A stretch of 64,000 nt of DNA from Rhipicephalus microplus. Its lineage: Eukaryota > Arthropoda > Arachnida > Ixodida > Ixodidae. Made by a program: the position numbers and the translations under genes. Numbering within the stretch: position 1 is the stretch's first letter; each line of letters begins with the position of its first letter. Positions 1-14,180 of this stretch are shown here, in pieces. Where the stretch lies: the NCBI RefSeq assembly GCF_043290135.1, contig NC_134705.1, forward strand, positions 53,475,771 through 53,539,770. The letters run 5' to 3'. The notes beneath the pieces are model-generated. The model saw only the letters and a list, made by a program, of their open reading frames with translations. It was not told the origin of the DNA and searched no databases.

Positions 1-1320
1 CCCAAAGGGTGAGACGTCAAACTCGTATAGTCCGTCAGGTGTAATAAATGCAGTTTTTTGGCGATCGGCTTCAGCCATTGGAACTTGCCAGTAGCCAGAC
101 CGCAAATCCAGCAACGAGAAGAATTCCGCTCCGTGAAGGGTGTCAATGGCGTCATCAATGCGCGGCAAAGGATATACGTCCTTGCGGGTTATCTCATTTA
201 AACGACGATAGTCTACGCAAAATCGGATAGATCCGTCTTTCTTGCGCACCAGGACGACAGGAGACGCCCAGGGACTATGAGATGGTCGAATGACGTCTCT
301 ACGAAGCATATCTTCAACATGATCGTTGATGACGCGGCGCTCTTCAGTGGAGACACGGTATGGTCTTTGACGCAGTGGCTGGTGTAGGCCGGTGTCCACA
401 TGATGCTTGACTTGCGACGTGCGGCCTAGTTGAGGTTGGGACACATCGAAGGAATTCCGGAACTCATGCAGAAGATCAAGCAGGTCGGCATGTTCGGTGG
501 GAGTGAAGGTGTCGGCGATGGCGCTAGAAAACGTATCCTTGGACAACTCCTCGAGGGCCGACAGTGATTTTGGGTGGTCGCAGTAGTCATCCGGGACATC
601 AACCAAAGACGAAGGGTCGAGATCCTGCACGCGGCCGAGACATTCCCCCGCAAGCAAAGTGACAGGTGTGGAAAGCGGGTTGAGTATGAACATATTGCTT
701 CTTCCGGCGGCAAGGTCAATCGTTGCGAAAGGCAGCGGCAGAGCTCGACGACTCGGGAAGATATCGCAAGGCATAAAAAAGACTGTAGCGTCAGTGTAGG
801 CGTTGCATGAAACTGGAACAAGTGCGAAGTTTTCAGATGGAATATCGGTGTCTTCATGCACGAACAACTTCGGCGGCTGATGAAGAGCATCAAGTAATGG
901 GACATCACAAAAGCGTGAAAACTCAGCTTCAGTGCGTGCACAGTCGATGACGGCATTATGGCGGCATAGGAAGTCCCATCCGAGGATGACATCATGCGAA
1001 CAGACAGCGAGGACAATAAACTCCACAGTGTAAACAATGCCTTCGATGGACACTCCTGCAGTGCAGGCTGCGAGAGGCGTTACTTGCTGTGCACTTGCGG
1101 TGTGGAGTGACAGTCCCGAAAGCGGCGTCGTGACTTTACGTAATACACGGCAGACATTAGCGGCAATAACAGAAACAGCGGCACCGGTGTCTACAAGGGC
1201 GAAAGTAGAATAACCTTCAACAGTTACTGCGACCACGTTAGCAGGAGAGGGGCGAGGGCTTAGACAGTTCGAAAATGGCGCAGTTCTTGCCTCTTGAACT
1301 GCGGTGCTTAGTTTTCCTGG
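1..1320 (-). CDS. Gypsy pol, protease and N-terminal RT (partial)
   Basis: This minus-strand frame is open from 1320 to the window edge, about 440 codons without a stop. Residues 44-46 are the DTG of a retropepsin (ALVDTGAAVSV), followed by the second protease signature ILGWDF near residue 112. RT starts near residue 300: the proline-rich entry PLRQRPYR, then SPWASPVVLVRKKDGS, FCVDYRRLNEIT and the motif-A block SLLDLRSGYWQVP with the first catalytic Asp near residue 405. It breaks off at SPFG, just before the fingers end. It would encode the polyprotein that matures Gag and copies the element RNA. The gag frame stops at 1359 and the pol frame is only open from 1320, with a TGA at 1321-1323, so no simple frameshift joins them here. 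Either readthrough plus a shift is used or this joint is damaged. Confidence 0.88.
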
Positions 1321-1358
1321 TCAGAAGGTCTGGGCCAGCGACGCATTGGGGAGGGCGA

Positions 1359-2711
1359 TCACCGACGAGGAGAGGGTGCGCGTGGCGTCACGAAGTCGGG
1401 GTCGTTAGGAGGGGCATAGCGAGGTGACGAGACCGGCCCGTATTGCGCGAAGGGTTGGCTGCCGGGTTGCGACGATCGGACATAGTCGCCGAACGTCTGA
1501 GGTCGACGGCGGCAGCAGCGGGCAACGTGTCCGGGAGTAAAGCAGGCGTAGCATATTGGTCGGTTATCGGGCGTCCTCCAAGAATTGGCTACTGGTGGTG
1601 CCGCCCAAGGTGCAGTATAAGCAGCCGGGTGTGCGGGCTGTGAGCGCGAGGTGTAGGGTGGTTGCGGAAGCCTACGCACAGCGTCTGCATAAGTGAACGG
1701 CGCTGCTACAGGCTGCATCACTTGAGAGCAGGCGACAGGAGGAGCCACAGGCTGCGCTGCATACGTTAGGGGCGCGGTCACAGGCTGCACGGCTGGCGGA
1801 TAGGCGACAGGAGGGCCTACCGGCTGCGCGGCACGCTGGTAGTGGGCAAGGCTGGTTAGAGGCGGCTCGTGGTGCACAACAGGAACAGCTAGGGCAACCT
1901 CTTCCGAAATAGCAGTGCGAAGCGGGGCAGGTAGACGAGTGGTGGTCTCGTGAGTGAAGGGCACTAGGGAAAGTTGGCGGGCGACTTCCTCACGGACGAA
2001 GGCTCGAACTTGCTGAAGCAGCGGTGAATTGTCCGGCAGGGTGTCGACACTGGACAGTGACTCACCACCATGCTGAGGCTGCCGAGTCAGAGTGCGTTGC
2101 TTGTTCAACTCGTCGTAGCTCTGACACAAGCTGACGACTTCGGAAACTGTGCTCGGATTTCTTGCCAAGAGCATTTGAAATGCGCCGTCGTCGATGCCCT
2201 TCAGGATGTTTTTGACCTTGTCAGATTCGGGCATGGTGTCATTCACACGTCGACAAAGGTCGACGACGTCCTCAATATAGCTGGTAAAGGTCTCGCCAGT
2301 GTGCTGAGAGCGGACTCGCAAGCACTGTTCTGCCCTCTGTTTGCGGACAGCCGGCCGACCGAACACTTCAGCACATGACGTCTTGAAGACGCTCCATGTG
2401 GGGATGTTGTGTTTGTGGTTATTAAACCACAATTCGGCGACGCCAGTGAGATAAAATATCACGTGGCCCAGCTTGTCGGCTTCATCCCACTTATTGTTGG
2501 CGCTCACCAGTTCGTAGTGCTCGAGCCAGTCTTCGACGTCGGTCCCATCCGCACCGCTGAAGACCTTCGGCTCCCGTAGCCTAGGATGGCCAGGGCAGTT
2601 GAACTGGAGCGAAGGCGTCGATGTAGTGGCGTTGGCAGTCAAGACAGGTGGTAGCGTGCCGCTTCGCAGCTCCAGGGTGTAGCAACGGGGATTAACAGCA
2701 CCTTCCACCAA
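1359..2711 (-). CDS. Gypsy Gag polyprotein
   Basis: This 450-codon frame is a retrotransposon Gag. Residues about 35-210 form the Retrotrans_gag-type helical region (VFSGADGTDVEDWLEHYE, then LTGVAELWFNNHK and FTSYIEDVVDLCRRVN). Residues about 300-350 are a Pro/Ala/Val-rich linker built of imperfect repeats. Near residue 387 there is one CCHC zinc knuckle, CYACFTPGHVARCC, for RNA packaging. The C-terminus is basic and disordered. The product should assemble the virus-like particle in the cytoplasm. The frame opens with TTG GTG GAA inside the presumed primer-binding site, and a TAA lies five codons before it. No ATG stands near the N-terminus, so the real start is not resolved. The length is typical for tick Gypsy Gag. 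Confidence 0.88.
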   Translation of the reverse strand: MVEGAVNPRCYTLELRSGTLPPVLTANATTSTPSLQFNCPGHPRLREPKVFSGADGTDVEDWLEHYELVSANNKWDEADKLGHVIFYLTGVAELWFNNHKHNIPTWSVFKTSCAEVFGRPAVRKQRAEQCLRVRSQHTGETFTSYIEDVVDLCRRVNDTMPESDKVKNILKGIDDGAFQMLLARNPSTVSEVVSLCQSYDELNKQRTLTRQPQHGGESLSSVDTLPDNSPLLQQVRAFVREEVARQLSLVPFTHETTTRLPAPLRTAISEEVALAVPVVHHEPPLTSLAHYQRAAQPVGPPVAYPPAVQPVTAPLTYAAQPVAPPVACSQVMQPVAAPFTYADAVRRLPQPPYTSRSQPAHPAAYTAPWAAPPVANSWRTPDNRPICYACFTPGHVARCCRRRPQTFGDYVRSSQPGSQPFAQYGPVSSPRYAPPNDPDFVTPRAPSPRR

Positions 2712-2712
2712 A

Positions 2713-2890
2713 TGTGAGGAGGTTTATTAGCCGTTAAAGACAGCGACGAGACAGCGTGAAGAACCGTCCAGCGATCGGCACAGCAACGAACCGAAGCACG
2801 AGCCGAGAGAGCCGGGCGTTGGCGATGCTGCTTGCTGCGGGCACATCTTCTTCTTCACATCTGTTAGATCTCATAATAAAGTGTCTAACA
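2713..2890 (-). repeat. Probable 5' LTR of the first Gypsy element
   Basis: On the minus strand the segment starts TGTTAGACAC and ends CCTCCTCACA, the usual TG...CA borders. It has an AATAAA about 15 bases before the end. It is followed at once by TTTGGTGGAAGGTGCTG, which resembles a primer-binding site (TGGTGG...). The 178-bp length matches the short LTRs of the element at 18274-23583. The partner LTR lies outside the window, so the borders are inferred. Confidence 0.6.
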
Positions 2891-3625
2891 AAGAAAACAA
2901 TTCCTTAAACATATAGTATATCTATGTGGTATTTGGGGATCTTCAAGCAGCAATAGGCTTTTCTTCAGGGGCGAAGCTCCTTATAGCAACACCCGGTCGT
3001 CCCTCGTAGCCGTTGTATTGTGTTACAAGTATAACATTTTGACCTCCAAGGTGGTGCCGGTGAGAGACTTATTTTGGGCGTTGTTGAACAATAAAAAACA
3101 GTGCTCAATGTACATGCCAATGGCCGGTAATGTGGAATGAGAGACAGGAGCATTCGGCTTTGAGTTAACGTGCATGCTGCGATCCCAGTTAGCAGCCATT
3201 GGCATGTACATTTAGCGCTATCTGACAAAAAGGGTTGCTACGTTATACTCGCTGGGTGTAACCTCCTTAGTTTTAGAAAGGTTTAGCGTGCGTTGAGCCG
3301 CAGTGCCATGAATACAATGAACTAGTATATACCATGAACTCGAGGTGGTTAGAGGTGGGAAGTAGATACGAAGCGCAAGCCGTAAGAAAGTAAAAGCCGA
3401 ATTCTACTGTCTCTAATTTCCCATTAGCAGCCATTGGCATGTACATTGAGCACTATCTGACAGGAAATGGTTGCTACGCTATACTCACTGGGCGTTACCT
3501 CCTTGGTTTTAGAAAGATTTAGCGAGCGTTGGGTCGCAGTGCCATGAATACAGTGAACTAGTATACACCATGAAGTCGAGGTGGTTAAGGGTGGGAAGTA
3601 GACCCGAAGCGCAAGCCATAAGAAA
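2891..3625. repeat. Patchwork of interspersed repeats with direct and inverted copies
   Basis: No gene is visible. The segment around AGCAGCCATTGGCATGTACA occurs directly at 3191 and 3426 (about 200-bp units, 235-bp spacing, clearly diverged). Its start also occurs inverted at 3102-3122. The 12-mer GGGCGAAGCTCC at 2969-2980 is the same one that ends the small element at 5416-5872. The pattern suggests two or more copies of one short tick repeat family, one inverted, landed next to each other upstream of the Penelope-like element. Confidence 0.6.
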
Positions 3626-5407
3626 GTGTCCGTGTGCCAACTCTCGTTTGGTCCTTGGAATGTCCGCTGGATGGCGGTGCTTCTATATGGAAAACATATA
3701 ATGAAAAGACGCGAGATGGTGGTACTTGGAGTGTTGAATAGATGGACGAACGGACACATAGACAGATGCATGGAGGGACGCATGAATGGACGCAGGGGCG
3801 GATGCATGGACGAATGCAGGGATGGACGCAAGAACAGACGCCCGCACGGACGGGCGCATGGACGCATAGACGGTCACACAGACGGACGCATGGACGAACG
3901 GAAGCAACACACACCCTGTGACACTGTGGTTGTAAAGTTATCGGACACGAGCTTGTCACCTGACGAAGAAAAACTGCTATCTAAGGGACTAAGCTTCTGC
4001 CCGACCATAAAATTTTTCGATGAATTCCACTTGCTCCAAGACCTCGACAACTTCGCTCGAAGCTTAAGGTTGCGCGAATATTTCTTGGACAGGCCTTCTA
4101 ACCACGAAACAATTCACCATCGCAAATCAAATGATTGGACACCGAACAGTAATTCAGACAAGTGCTTGGACCTTAATATCACCGCAGTACAGAAAGATAT
4201 AGTACATGAATACCACTGGCAGAAAGGAAACCGAGAAAACTTGACAAAATCTGAAAAAATAAGTATGAAAAATTTGGCATCTAGGACAGGCATAACAATA
4301 AAACCCGCTGACAAAGGAGGAGCAATTGTAGTCCTTAATACAGCCATTTACTTACAAGAAGCATACCGCCAACTAGACGACTCAAGATTTTACGAATGCC
4401 TTCCAGGTCATCCGACAGACGAATACAAACGTATCGTATCAACAGAACTAAAGAAACTGTTGGATGCAGAAGAGATAACCAACACTGACCACAAACTGAT
4501 GCGAGCAGCATACCCTCGTCCAGGTCGCTTCTACATCCTCCCAAAAATTCATAAACCCGGTAACCCAGGTCGACCAATCATATCAGGCATCGGTACAATA
4601 ACTGAACCCATATCAGGGTACGTGGACAAACCAATAAGCCACATTCCATGCACCCTCGCGTCGTACATAAAAGACACCACACATTTTCTTCGAAACATTG
4701 CAGGTCTCTGTGTGCCGAAAAACTCGTACTTGGTTACTCTTGATGTCTCTACAATATATACAAATATTCCTCACGATAACGGCATAGCTGCATTACAAAA
4801 CATGTACACACAACATAGACAATCTTACACCCCGGATTTCTCTGCCATTGCAACTTTGACGAGGATGGTCCTCAAATTAAATTCATTCGAGTTTAACCAA
4901 GAGTATTTTCGACAAATCAGCGGGACAGCTATGGGCACCGAAATGGCACCTAATTATGCCAACATATTTAAGGGAAAGCTAGAATCTGAATTTCTTGCAC
5001 AAAGTTCCTTAAAACCAATGATATACAGAAGGCACATAGACGACATCTTTCTTATTTGGACCCACAGCGAGGACGAACTTCTCAGCTTTATCGACACTTA
5101 CAATGCTGTACATCCAAACATACACGTCACACACACATACTCGCAAGTTACCGTAAATTTTCTTGATGTTACCATAACGATAGAAGAGAAGCTTTCTACA
5201 ACCCTATATCGCAAACCAACGGATCGACAACAATACCTCCCTTACCAAAGCGATCACCCACGCCACTGTAAAAACAGTATTCCATACAGCCAGGCTCACC
5301 GGTTTAAGCGAATCTGCTCTAGAGACGCTGACTTTGACACGAGCTCACAGAGGCTAAAACTTATGCTCGAGAAACAAAAAATTCCGCCCTATCCACGAAG
5401 TGAATGA
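3626..5407 (+). CDS. Penelope-like reverse transcriptase
   Basis: Of the 593 codons, the first 95 or so come from repeats. The RT proper starts near residue 100. Visible blocks in order are: KPADKGGAIVVLN near 230; LPKIHKPGNPGRPIISGIG near 308; LVTLDVSTIYTNIPH with the motif-A Asp near 372; GTAMGTEMAPNYANIF near 433; YRRHIDDIFLIW with the DD of motif C near 470; NFLDVTI near 512; TTLYRKPTDRQQYLP near 530. Motif C reads HIDD where YIDD is usual in this family. It would copy the element RNA at a nicked target. The frame ends at 5407 only because the inverted-repeat element begins there. The natural continuation is the GIY-YIG part from 5876. Confidence 0.88.
   Translation: MSVCQLSFGPWNVRWMAVLLYGKHIMKRREMVVLGVLNRWTNGHIDRCMEGRMNGRRGGCMDECRDGRKNRRPHGRAHGRIDGHTDGRMDERKQHTPCDTVVVKLSDTSLSPDEEKLLSKGLSFCPTIKFFDEFHLLQDLDNFARSLRLREYFLDRPSNHETIHHRKSNDWTPNSNSDKCLDLNITAVQKDIVHEYHWQKGNRENLTKSEKISMKNLASRTGITIKPADKGGAIVVLNTAIYLQEAYRQLDDSRFYECLPGHPTDEYKRIVSTELKKLLDAEEITNTDHKLMRAAYPRPGRFYILPKIHKPGNPGRPIISGIGTITEPISGYVDKPISHIPCTLASYIKDTTHFLRNIAGLCVPKNSYLVTLDVSTIYTNIPHDNGIAALQNMYTQHRQSYTPDFSAIATLTRMVLKLNSFEFNQEYFRQISGTAMGTEMAPNYANIFKGKLESEFLAQSSLKPMIYRRHIDDIFLIWTHSEDELLSFIDTYNAVHPNIHVTHTYSQVTVNFLDVTITIEEKLSTTLYRKPTDRQQYLPYQSDHPRHCKNSIPYSQAHRFKRICSRDADFDTSSQRLKLMLEKQKIPPYPRSE
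3740..3905 (+). repeat. Degenerate minisatellite, GGACGNACGCATGGACG-like units
   Basis: Short G/A/C-rich units such as GACGGACGCATGGACG repeat imperfectly across about 165 bp. Translated, they give the Arg/Gly/Met/Asp-rich leader of the frame that runs into the Penelope-like RT, which is very unlikely to be part of the real protein. Confidence 0.7.
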
Positions 5408-5875
5408 TGATGAGTGGGCGAAGCTCCGAAGGTAAACCTGGTAAACCATGAATCCTCTGTACATTTTGCCCACTCGATTTTATTACATCGCTCCCCCTAG
5501 CGTACGTCGCCGCACTAAATTGAACGATTGCCTTCAACCAATTACACGCGCCATATGTGACATCATTCCTATTTTATAAGATCTCGCGTCTTTCATCAAC
5601 TACAAGTACCGCTTTCTAGTTTATAACATCTTGCATCTTTTCATCATCAGCTACAAGTACCACCATCTAGTAAACACTACAAGAACTACACGAGAGGTGG
5701 CTACATACAGGAGACGGTACCGCCATCTAGTGAACACTGCAAGAACTAAACTAGAGGTGGCTACATACATGGGACGGTACCGCCATCTAGTGAACACTGC
5801 AAGAACTAAACTAGAGGTGGCTACATACAGGCTACAGGGGACGCACAGCCCACGCCCTAAGGAGCTTCGCCCCTA
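5408..5875. mobile_element. Small inverted-repeat (MITE-like) element inside the Penelope-like element
   Basis: The sequence between RT and GIY-YIG belongs to neither. It is bounded by a perfect 12-bp inverted repeat, GGGCGAAGCTCC at 5416-5427 and GGAGCTTCGCCC at 5861-5872. It starts with an 8-bp hairpin (GAGTGGGC 5412-5419, GCCCACTC 5468-5475) and carries a three-copy 60-bp tandem repeat near its right end. The 12-mer also occurs at 2969, so this is a family. The target duplication is not clear. Confidence 0.65.
5646..5830. repeat. 60-bp tandem repeat, three copies
   Basis: Lines at 5701 and 5761 match at nearly every base with an exact 60-bp period (core GGTACCGCCATCTAGTGAAC). A third, more diverged copy precedes them. 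Because 60 is a multiple of 3 the repeat also yields a repetitive but meaningless reading frame. Confidence 0.9.
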
Positions 5876-6528
5876 AATTACCCCCACATGTAATTATAGA
5901 CGCTGTTCAAAAAGCGAGAAAACTAAAGCGTGAAGACTTACTTATGAAGCGACCACCACGAGAAGACCCACAACGAACAAACCTCTGCTTGACTTACACC
6001 ACAAACTTCCCCAATGTAAACAAAATCCTTAAACGACATTACACTATTCTGGAACAAAGTGAACGTCTGAAACGCGCATTCCCATCCGCTCCAGGTGTCG
6101 TTTACCGACGACCACGTAACCTCAAAGACACCCTTGTCCACTCCCAAATTAACACATCACCCCTCAATAATTCATGCCACCCTTGTTTAAAGCAACGATG
6201 TCTTGTATGTAAGGCGATGCGAGAAACAGAGAAAGCAACCAGCACGCAATGCAAGTTTTCGATTAACATACGAGGAAACCTAACATGTGATTCCTATAAT
6301 GTGGTATACTTACTCGAATGCAACGTGTGTGGTATGCAGTACATCGGACAAACAGAAACACCATTTAGGGTTCGCTTCAATTATCACACAGCCCATGCGA
6401 AATCAGCCCCAAGTCTACCTCTATCAAAACATCTCAATCTTTCCGACCATGCATTGGACAAACTATCAGTAACGCTCTTAGAGACGGGATTTAAATCAAA
6501 TCGAGAACGTGAACAACGAGAGTCATAA
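5876..6528 (+). CDS. Penelope-like GIY-YIG endonuclease domain
   Basis: The frame resumes the Penelope-like protein after the insertion. It has a basic linker (PPREDPQRTNLCLTYTTNF), a short CCHC-like cluster (CHPCLKQRCLVCKAM) and then VVYLLECNVCGMQYIGQTE at 6301-6357, the GIY-YIG signature. This is followed by FRVRFNYHTAHAKS and LSKHLNLSDH, where the conserved Arg and His of the fold sit. The domain would nick target DNA to start reverse transcription. An ATG exists at 5944, but the frame is open upstream to the insertion junction, as expected for a continued polyprotein. A stop at 6526-6528 ends it shortly before the expected C-terminus. Confidence 0.85.
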
Positions 6529-6853
6529 CTTATCCACCGTTTTAACACCCTCAATAGAGGAATAAATGATAATCCTGGTACACTTGCAGCAATTAAAGCA
6601 TTAGAAAACAATAACGGCCACAATGAAAATAGTAACTGAGTTCACGGCACTGCAGCAGCCAAGGGCACTGGACAACCCAAAACAATTCCAAGTGTAACTA
6701 CTCTTCTTAAGTGCAGCTGTCGTCTGTTGTCTGTTTCATTTTACTACCCAATGAATTGTGCCATGCATGACACGCCCAACAGCAACCCTGTGCACAGCCG
6801 GGAGGCCCCCACTACACGCGTAATCCAGAAGCGGGCAAGGAATTTGCGTTGCG

Positions 6854-7050
6854 CCCGCTTACCAGCCTCTACCGCAATACGGGGCACCCCTCTTTTTACG
6901 ACGACATGTTGACAGAGCGCCGAGTAGTCAAAGGCTTAGAACTTCCTAAAATGCCCGCTTACCAGCCCCTGCCACAATACGCGGCACCCCTCCTTCTACG
7001 ACGAATTGTTTACGGGACTCCGAGTAGTTAAAGGCTTAGAACTTCCTAAA
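6854..7050 (+). repeat. 100-bp tandem duplication
   Basis: Units 6854-6950 and 6954-7050 share CCCGCTTACCAGCC at the start and GTAGTYAAAGGCTTAGAACT near the end, with about 85 percent identity by eye. No gene is seen. Confidence 0.8.
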
Positions 7051-7159
7051 AAAGCTCTTTTTTGCCCCACACCGAACCGCCAGTGCCAGGAAGCGCCGTC
7101 TGGCCGGGAGGAATGCGTTAGTGAAAGTAAACATACACAGACCGCTGACATCAGTAAGG

Positions 7160-7372
7160 TGAAGGGGAGAAGGGGGAAAGAGATGAAGGGGGAAGTGGAG
7201 GGAGGAGTGGAGGGGGGAAGTGGAAGGAAGAGTGGAAGGGGGACGCCCGAGGGGAGTCCACCGAATATTATTTTTCTCTTCTTCTCTTTTTTCTTCTTTT
7301 TCTTTTCTTTTTCTGTTTTTCCCTTGTTTTCTTTTTTTCTTTTCTGTCTTTTTTCCTCTTTCCTTGCCCTCT
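7160..7372. repeat. Purine tract followed by pyrimidine tract
   Basis: About 90 bases of almost pure A/G (AGGGGGA-type) are followed after a short gap by about 110 bases of almost pure T/C. The two are roughly complementary in composition and could fold back or form triplex. The translated lysine/glutamate and phenylalanine/serine frames are artefacts of composition. Confidence 0.75.
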
Positions 7373-7763
<391 letters not shown>

Positions 7764-8025
7764 CTTTTCTGTCTTCCTATTTACATTACATTGGTTCTAA
7801 TAACATCCCCTGTACATTCCTTGGCACTACTGTCTGTTAGATACAATATGAAAACTTGCTGTGCTGACGGCGGAAAAATTCGCCAACGGCGCGCATGTAA
7901 ATTCTATCGGAATAAAAGCGACCAAGACTAACTACAACTATGTCAAAAATTACGCTTGAAAAATACGTCGGCGTAGCTTTAAGTTCGATTATGTGTACCT
8001 AAGGTATGCACTTATTCTTGAGCAG

Positions 8026-8182
8026 GGATGGCCAGCTGTTCGCTGAGGACCGCTCGAACGTCCTGTATGGTGGCATCGACAACCTGCGGAGCCTCGGAGT
8101 TCAGCACTTTGGCCTCCTTAAGGTCTACGAAGACTATGTGACGGACAGTTCAAAGTTCGCACAATGCCTGAAAATTCTCAAG
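8026..8182 (+). CDS. Host gene, exon 1 of those visible (GH18-like secreted family, tentative)
   Basis: An internal coding exon: acceptor TTATTCTTGAGCAG before 8026, donor AAG|GTATTT after 8182. It enters in phase 2 and leaves in phase 0, giving 52 codons. The peptide has coding character (DGQLFAEDRSNVLYGGIDNL, then VQHFGLLKVYEDYVTD and FAQCLKILK) with alternating helix- and strand-like stretches. Its phase joins 16002-16123 exactly. From memory the pattern fits the chitinase-like TIM-barrel (GH18-type) secreted proteins expanded in ticks; no catalytic DxxDxDxE motif is visible here. Earlier exons, signal peptide and promoter are not in the window. Fragment of a transposon is the alternative, but splice sites and a single matching strand argue against it. 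Confidence 0.7.
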
Positions 8183-9843
8183 GTATTTCTTAGCAGGAAA
8201 TTTAAATGACGCATATTCTGAAACGTGAAGAAATCGTATGTGAACCAGTAGTTAATTTGGAAGAATGCATATTGAACTACCTAAATTTGTTTATACAAGG
8301 GACGTCATGGAGAGCACTTATGGCTGTATTGGAACTCGAAGGTGACAGCTCTGCTGAAAAAAAGTTGTCGTTAACATGCTGCAAGGAGATAGTGATGTAG
8401 CGAGAACGCCCGTTTGCGTAACGTGGACGTATTATTTTTATAAAACAAGTGTGACATCTCAATCGCTAGGCACCCCTGTATTTGTCATCTAGTATGGTTG
8501 TTTCTGTGACGTCAATGAAAGCAGTTGGTGTATTCATCATCATGAAATAGAGGATAATTTTAAGGGCTCGTTTTTCGTTGGAGACAGTGAAATTATGCGA
8601 ATCATGTGAAGCAGTGAAATCATACATTATGGTCATTAGCGTCCTGAAAGGTAGTGTTGTAGTTTTGAAATAAATTAGACTAAATATGTGTATAGAAAAC
8701 CACCAGTACTATTGGTAGAATTCCTGCCCACAGCTCAAAAACTGAAATATGGTGTTTCTGTCGTTTTAATTAACTACACTTTCTATCACCGTTACTTACA
8801 ACAACTATTTTTATCCCTTAGGCTTCGCCCAGCTTAGCTGTCTGTTGAATTCCTTCGTGTATATTGTAATGATATGACAAACAGGTGCACGTCAGTTATC
8901 TGAAAACATTTTGGGGAAGTAGCGCTCGCAATTACAGATGCACCGAGTAATAGGAAAGAAAGTTATGGATGCTATATTGAGAGGCAGGAAGAGAGCAGAG
9001 TTGGTCAAGGAAAAAACGTGATTAAGGCTATTATGATAGAGATTGAAAATAAAGGCACATGGGCTCCAAACGTTGCCTACAGGAAGAATGACCACTGATT
9101 ATTTAGGGTAGCTTACTTGATTCTCAGAGAAGGCAAATATTTCAGAGGGAGACAAAGTTTTTTGGGAGATCACATTCACATGCTTGCAGGTTTAACGTGT
9201 CAGCAGGACCGGGTAGTTCGGCGGAACGTGAAAGGGGCTGAACCTGGGAGGTGCATTGGGCGTTGTGAAGCTGATGATGAAGATCACAGTCAGAAAATCA
9301 ATTTAATTTTGGCAAAACTCCAGTGTATAAATTAATTATTTACATTCATGCAGATATGTATATTGAGGGAGGTCCAACAAGCGAGGCGCCGTAGCATAAT
9401 TTTCTTAGTGCGAATCAGCGCTTTTTCTCAGTCAGCCATCATGTCTTGACCTCATCTGTCCCCGCCCCCCCCCCCCCAAAAAAAAAGAACTGGTCTTGCC
9501 GGTAAACACAATGAGGACGTGGCACCAGTCACTGCAGATTTATCAGGTAAAATATTATTGCACCATAACTTTGATGCATGCCCTGGTGTCGGCAATCGCT
9601 GAAACCACCGGACAACCTGGTGAGACTCATTTTCACCTAACCAAGTGTCTGAAGTTATGGCTCAATGGCGTTGAGCGTGCGCTGTATTTATTTATTCGTG
9701 AGGCACCGAATAAAGAAATGGAGTAGTGGGTGCTGGCTCTAAATCGATGGGCAATGAACCAGAGCAATTGCTGGCGAAGCAGTGCAGTAGGAACTTTCCA
9801 CCAGCGCTCACTGCTGAGATAGTTCTGTTTTACGTGTATGCTA
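8183..9843 (+). other. Presumed intron, no feature recognised
   Basis: AT-rich sequence with short frames only and no splice-bounded exon seen. A 13-base C run and an A run lie at about 9466-9486. Confidence 0.5.
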
Positions 9844-10422
9844 TTAAAGGGGCCCTGCAACACTTTTGAGCTTGGTCAGAAAATGCTGCCCATCGGTGGC
9901 AGAGACTCCCGACAACACGTGATCCAAACATATAGCGCTGCACGCGGCTTCAAGTACACAATAAATTATCAAAGTAAGCTAAAAGTAGCTCTCTTTTCTC
10001 TCAACAAATCACGGATTTAAGCCCACTAAGCCCATCTATCAGCCAATGGCTAATTTGAACAAGGCGCACTCGCTTGATTGTTACAGAGGTCGCCACAAGA
10101 AGCCGTCACTTTTCTACGCGTGCGCTAGTGATTGCAGTTAAAAAGCCGCGTATACGAAGAAAAAAAAGAAAAAAAGCGTAAGGTCACGAGGCGCGAGCAA
10201 CGTTTTTTGCTTGCCCTTGCCATCCCTCCCTGTTCAGCTTTGAGCGCTTTCGTTGGGACGAGAGAAGAGAGAGTGTGATTGCAGCGTGTAACAAATCTTT
10301 GTAACTCCGCTCTTACTGGACAAATTCTTAAAATTTTGGCGGCGTTCAATTTGTGAGGCATAACGATTTTCCAGCGAAATAATTCCATTGTTACCCAAGA
10401 AGTGTTCCAGGGCTCCACTAAA
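9844..10422. mobile_element. MITE-like repeat with imperfect terminal inverted repeats
   Basis: The left end TTAAAGGGGCCCTGCAACAC (9844) pairs with the right end, whose reverse complement begins TTAGTGGAGCCCTGGAACAC (to 10422). Roughly 16 of 20 bases agree. The interior has no coding capacity and includes an A-rich AAAAAAAAGAAAAAAAG stretch. The motif GGGGCCCTGCAACACTTTT is familiar from many tick sequences, which suggests a high-copy family; that is recollection. Confidence 0.65.

Positions 10423-14180
<3,758 letters not shown>

Larger units (their letters stand above)
1..2890 (-). mobile_element. Ty3/Gypsy LTR retrotransposon, 5' part (cut by window edge)
   Basis: Read on the minus strand, this stretch runs LTR, primer-site-like sequence, gag, protease and the beginning of reverse transcriptase, and it leaves the window at position 1 inside the RT fingers/palm. 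The rest of RT, RNase H, integrase and the 3' LTR must lie to the left. Gag and pol are long and look undamaged, so this is the freshest LTR element in the window. The element at 18274-23583 has the same short-LTR layout and the same position of gag directly after the LTR, so the two are probably related lineages. Confidence 0.9.
3910..6640 (+). mobile_element. Penelope-like element, interrupted
   Basis: A Penelope-type RT is followed, after a 0.47-kb insertion, by a GIY-YIG endonuclease domain in the same orientation. RT plus C-terminal GIY-YIG is the defining layout of endonuclease-bearing Penelope-like elements. The 5' end merges into a minisatellite and other repeats and the 3' end fades after 6640, so the borders are approximate. 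It is disrupted and should be inactive. Confidence 0.85.

Noticed and set aside
426..1037. 203-codon minus-strand frame
   Set aside because: Shadow of the Gypsy pol frame, which carries the protease and RT motifs in another phase.
3626..3910. N-terminal 95 residues of the Penelope-like RT frame as real protein
   Set aside because: Derived from a minisatellite and upstream repeats; RT homology begins after it.
5408..5440. Hammerhead ribozyme (TGATGAG...CTCCGAA) as known from Penelope-like elements
   Set aside because: The core bases before TGATGA and after the GAA do not match the conserved hammerhead core, and an alternative 8-bp hairpin explains the pairing.
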